DNA of 64,000 nucleotides from UBA1351 sp965140555 (lineage in GTDB: Bacteria; Bacillota; Clostridia; Lachnospirales; Vallitaleaceae), in contig OZ223259.1 in NCBI GenBank assembly GCA_965140555.1, positions 1,550,001 through 1,614,000 on the forward strand, in the 5' to 3' direction. Below, one piece after another: positions 62,109 through 64,000 of the stretch. Within the stretch, counting starts at the first letter, position 1, and every line of letters begins with the position of its first letter. The position numbers and the translations under genes are program-made. Below the pieces are notes generated by a model. That model was not told where the DNA came from and searched no databases. It saw only the letters and a list, made by a program, of their open reading frames with translations.

Positions 62109-62762
62109 CTAAAGCCATGGGTCTACTGTATCCGCATCCGACAAATAGGGATTTCTCTCTATCTCTTCACCAATTGTCGTCCCTCTTGCATGTCCCGGAT
62201 AAACAATCGTCTCCGGCGGCAATACAAAAAGACGTTCTCGGATATACTTTTCCAAATCATCTTCCGGCCCGTCATAATAACTTGATGTTCCAATTGTATG
62301 ATAGAAGAGCGTGTCTCCCGCCACCAATATCCGATCTGCCTCATTATAAAAGCAAATACTGTGGTCGGTATGTCCGGGTACTTCAATGAGCTTAAACTTA
62401 ACAACAGGAGTTTCTATAAACTCCATAGATGATAAATCGATATCCACATTAAAGAAATGTTTGGAAAAGCGTTCTTTGGCATTCTTTTCCATAATATCTT
62501 TCTCTACAACATGCATTCCCACAAGAGGGCTTTGCCCTTTCTCCTCAAGCATCCTTTTCAAACCATTGACACCACTAACATGATCAAAATGTCCATGAGT
62601 AATTAGAATATGCGATACAACCAGCTCATGCTCCTCAACAAACAACCTCAAGGGCGCTTTAAAAGCGCCCGGATCAATAACAATGGCATCCTTTGTCACT
62701 TCATCCCAAAAAATCAAACAATTCGTCTTCAAAACACCTAACTCAATAACTTCTATCTGCAT
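62109..62762 (-). CDS. MBL-fold metallohydrolase (glyoxalase II-like)
   Basis: A 217-residue metallo-beta-lactamase fold enzyme with THGHFDHVSG, VPGHTDHS, VAGDTLF and YPGHARGT, the full set of zinc ligands of YcbL/GloB-type hydrolases. The likely substrate is a thioester such as S-lactoylglutathione or an analogue, unproven. It follows a glyoxalase-I-like gene by eight bases, so the pair could detoxify methylglyoxal. Confidence 0.9.
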   Translation of the reverse strand: MQIEVIELGVLKTNCLIFWDEVTKDAIVIDPGAFKAPLRLFVEEHELVVSHILITHGHFDHVSGVNGLKRMLEEKGQSPLVGMHVVEKDIMEKNAKERFSKHFFNVDIDLSSMEFIETPVVKFKLIEVPGHTDHSICFYNEADRILVAGDTLFYHTIGTSSYYDGPEDDLEKYIRERLFVLPPETIVYPGHARGTTIGEEIERNPYLSDADTVDPWL

Positions 62763-62770
62763 TTAAACAC

Positions 62771-63139
62771 CTACTTCGACGGGCAAATTTCAATCCAATA
62801 ATCATCCGGATCATGAATAAAATATATGCCCATCCCTTCATTTTCAAAACAAATACAACCCATTTCCTTATGAAACGCGTGGGCTGCATCATAATCATCC
62901 ACACGAACCGCTAGATGGAACTCATTATCTCCAAGGTCATAAGGCTCTTTCCAATCTCTAAGCCACGTTAATTCCAGTTGATGTTGGGTTGTCTCATCCG
63001 TCAGATAAACAAGCTTAAAACTACCGTCATCAGCTTCTTTTTCCCGTAAGATTTTAAAGCCAAGGGCTTCTTTATAAAAAGCCAGACTCTTCTCCAAATC
63101 CAAAACATTAATATTGTTGTGATAAAAGGTAAATTTCAT
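62771..63139 (-). CDS. VOC-family protein (glyoxalase I-like)
   Basis: A 122-residue vicinal-oxygen-chelate protein. It starts MKFTFYHNNINVLDLEKSLAFY. Metal-ligand positions typical of lactoylglutathione lyase are visible: H7, E56 in LELTW, H75 in NEFHLAV and E117 in YWIEICP. A strong candidate for glyoxalase I, next to a glyoxalase II-like gene on the same strand. Confidence 0.88.
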   Translation of the reverse strand: MKFTFYHNNINVLDLEKSLAFYKEALGFKILREKEADDGSFKLVYLTDETTQHQLELTWLRDWKEPYDLGDNEFHLAVRVDDYDAAHAFHKEMGCICFENEGMGIYFIHDPDDYWIEICPSK

Positions 63140-63245
63140 ATGCGTCTCTCCCTTTCTACTCCTTACACTAACAGACTTTTGTTATCTATAAAATAAAGGA
63201 CACGATAATGCGTGTCCTTTATAGCTCTTCCAAACTCCTCTAAGC

Positions 63246-64000
63246 TTATATAAAGCGTTCCGCATTATATACTGCTGTTGCACCGTCTCCACAAGCCGTG
63301 ATAACTTGTCGTAATGATTTTTCACGTAAATCTCCTGCTGCAAAAACACCGGAAACACTTGTCATACAATCTTCGCCTGTAATAATGTAGTTATTACGAT
63401 CCATTTCCACCTTGCCCTGAAGAACTTCTGTATTCGGATTGCTTCCGATTGCCACAAAAACACCATCAACATCAATCTCTTTCGTTTCTTTCGTCTTGCG
63501 ATTATATACAACAGCTTTGTTCACAAATTGGTCCCCTTGAATGTCCTGTAGCTCACTATCCCACAAGAATTCTACATTCGGTAACTCGAATAACTTATCT
63601 TGTAAAACTTTAACTGCTCTAAGTTCATCCCGTCGATGAACAAGATAAACCTTCTCGCAAAGGCGTGCCAGATAGATCGCATCTTCTACGGCAACATCGC
63701 CACCTCCGACAACTAGAGTTGTTTTCTTCCTATAAAATGCACCGTCACATGTAGCACAATAAGATACACCTCGTCCCGAAAATGTTTCTTCCCCTTCCAA
63801 ACCAATCTTTTTCCATGTTGCACCCGTCGCAAGAATAATTGTCTTCGTACGATAAGATCCGGCAGATGTGTGTACAACTTTGATATCCTCTTCAACGTCC
63901 ATACTCACAACATCCTCTGTCTTGATTTCCACATCAAAATGTTCTACATGCTCCCGGAACATTGTTGTTAATTCAAATCCGGATGCTGTTTTTATACCGG
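63246..64000 (-). CDS. trxB: Thioredoxin-disulfide reductase (5' end off window)
   Basis: The frame is open to the window edge, so the N-terminal FAD-binding part is missing. Visible are ILATGATWKKIG, the redox-active CATC in VSYCATCDGAFY, the NADPH loop VVGGGDVAVEDA with HRRDELRA, and the C-terminal FAD segment VFAAGDLREKSLRQV. It reduces thioredoxin with NADPH. At least 251 residues are present of about 310 expected. An ATG at 63962 is internal, because coding similarity continues upstream (GIKTASGFELTT). Confidence 0.96.
   Translation of the reverse strand, partial: GIKTASGFELTTMFREHVEHFDVEIKTEDVVSMDVEEDIKVVHTSAGSYRTKTIILATGATWKKIGLEGEETFSGRGVSYCATCDGAFYRKKTTLVVGGGDVAVEDAIYLARLCEKVYLVHRRDELRAVKVLQDKLFELPNVEFLWDSELQDIQGDQFVNKAVVYNRKTKETKEIDVDGVFVAIGSNPNTEVLQGKVEMDRNNYIITGEDCMTSVSGVFAAGDLREKSLRQVITACGDGATAVYNAERFI

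Overview
This 64 kb window looks like chromosomal DNA of a low-GC, anaerobic, probably motile member of the Clostridia (Firmicutes). The evidence is AT-rich codon use, strong AGGAGG ribosome binding sites, near-consensus sigma-A promoters, the gene orders tig-clpP-clpX-lon-engB and murB-rapZ-yvcK-whiA-HPr, a DUF4364 protein, and an H-NOX chemoreceptor matching that of Thermoanaerobacter. A Lachnospirales or Vallitalea-like lineage is a guess only. No 16S gene, phage, transposase or CRISPR array was seen.

Layout. 1-4.5 kb: a partial MetF-like reductase divergent from cobalamin-dependent methionine synthase. 4.5-6.3 kb: an LRAT-domain protein and a GGDEF protein. 6.3-8.7 kb: a cluster of DnaA boxes, then a lysine riboswitch controlling dapA-dapB. 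8.8-12.6 kb: an apparent operon in which a GHKL histidine kinase and a LytTR response regulator bracket nfeD, floA and a hydrophilic protein. 12.7-16.1 kb: a phosphodiesterase, a tandem repeat and an H-NOX methyl-accepting protein. 16.3-27.8 kb: a cell-surface polysaccharide operon (csaB pyruvyltransferase, polymerase/ligase, DUF4330, flippase, two glycosyltransferases, UDP-ManNAc dehydrogenase, acyltransferase, secreted phosphodiester glycosidase). 28-30 kb: FMN riboswitch with ribU, and an HD-GYP protein. 30-36 kb: glycosyltransferase, glpK, malic enzyme, a radical SAM protein and a DUF4364 protein. 35.7-42.2 kb: engB, lon, clpX, clpP, tig. 43-49 kb: a complete oligopeptide ABC transporter. 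49.4-51.5 kb: DJ-1 and CYTH proteins and seven tRNA genes. 51.6-57 kb: yfcE-like phosphoesterase, rdgB, and the HPr/whiA/yvcK/rapZ/murB cluster. 57-64 kb: parvulin, galM, proA, PilZ, a degenerate GGDEF protein, an MBL hydrolase, a VOC protein and the 3' part of trxB.

Most striking. The peptide-binding lipoprotein of the opp operon (47198-48958) is circularly permuted: the segment that is normally the C-terminal half comes first, straight after the lipobox and an Asp/Thr linker, and the normal N-terminal half follows. Other points worth attention are a DnaA-box cluster away from any dnaA gene, a flotillin-linked two-component operon, an H-NOX chemoreceptor with a full O2-binding pocket, and a degenerate GGDEF protein that keeps only its c-di-GMP inhibitory site and sits beside a PilZ protein. 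Cyclic-di-GMP is a recurring theme, with a cyclase, an HD-GYP phosphodiesterase and two candidate receptors in one window.
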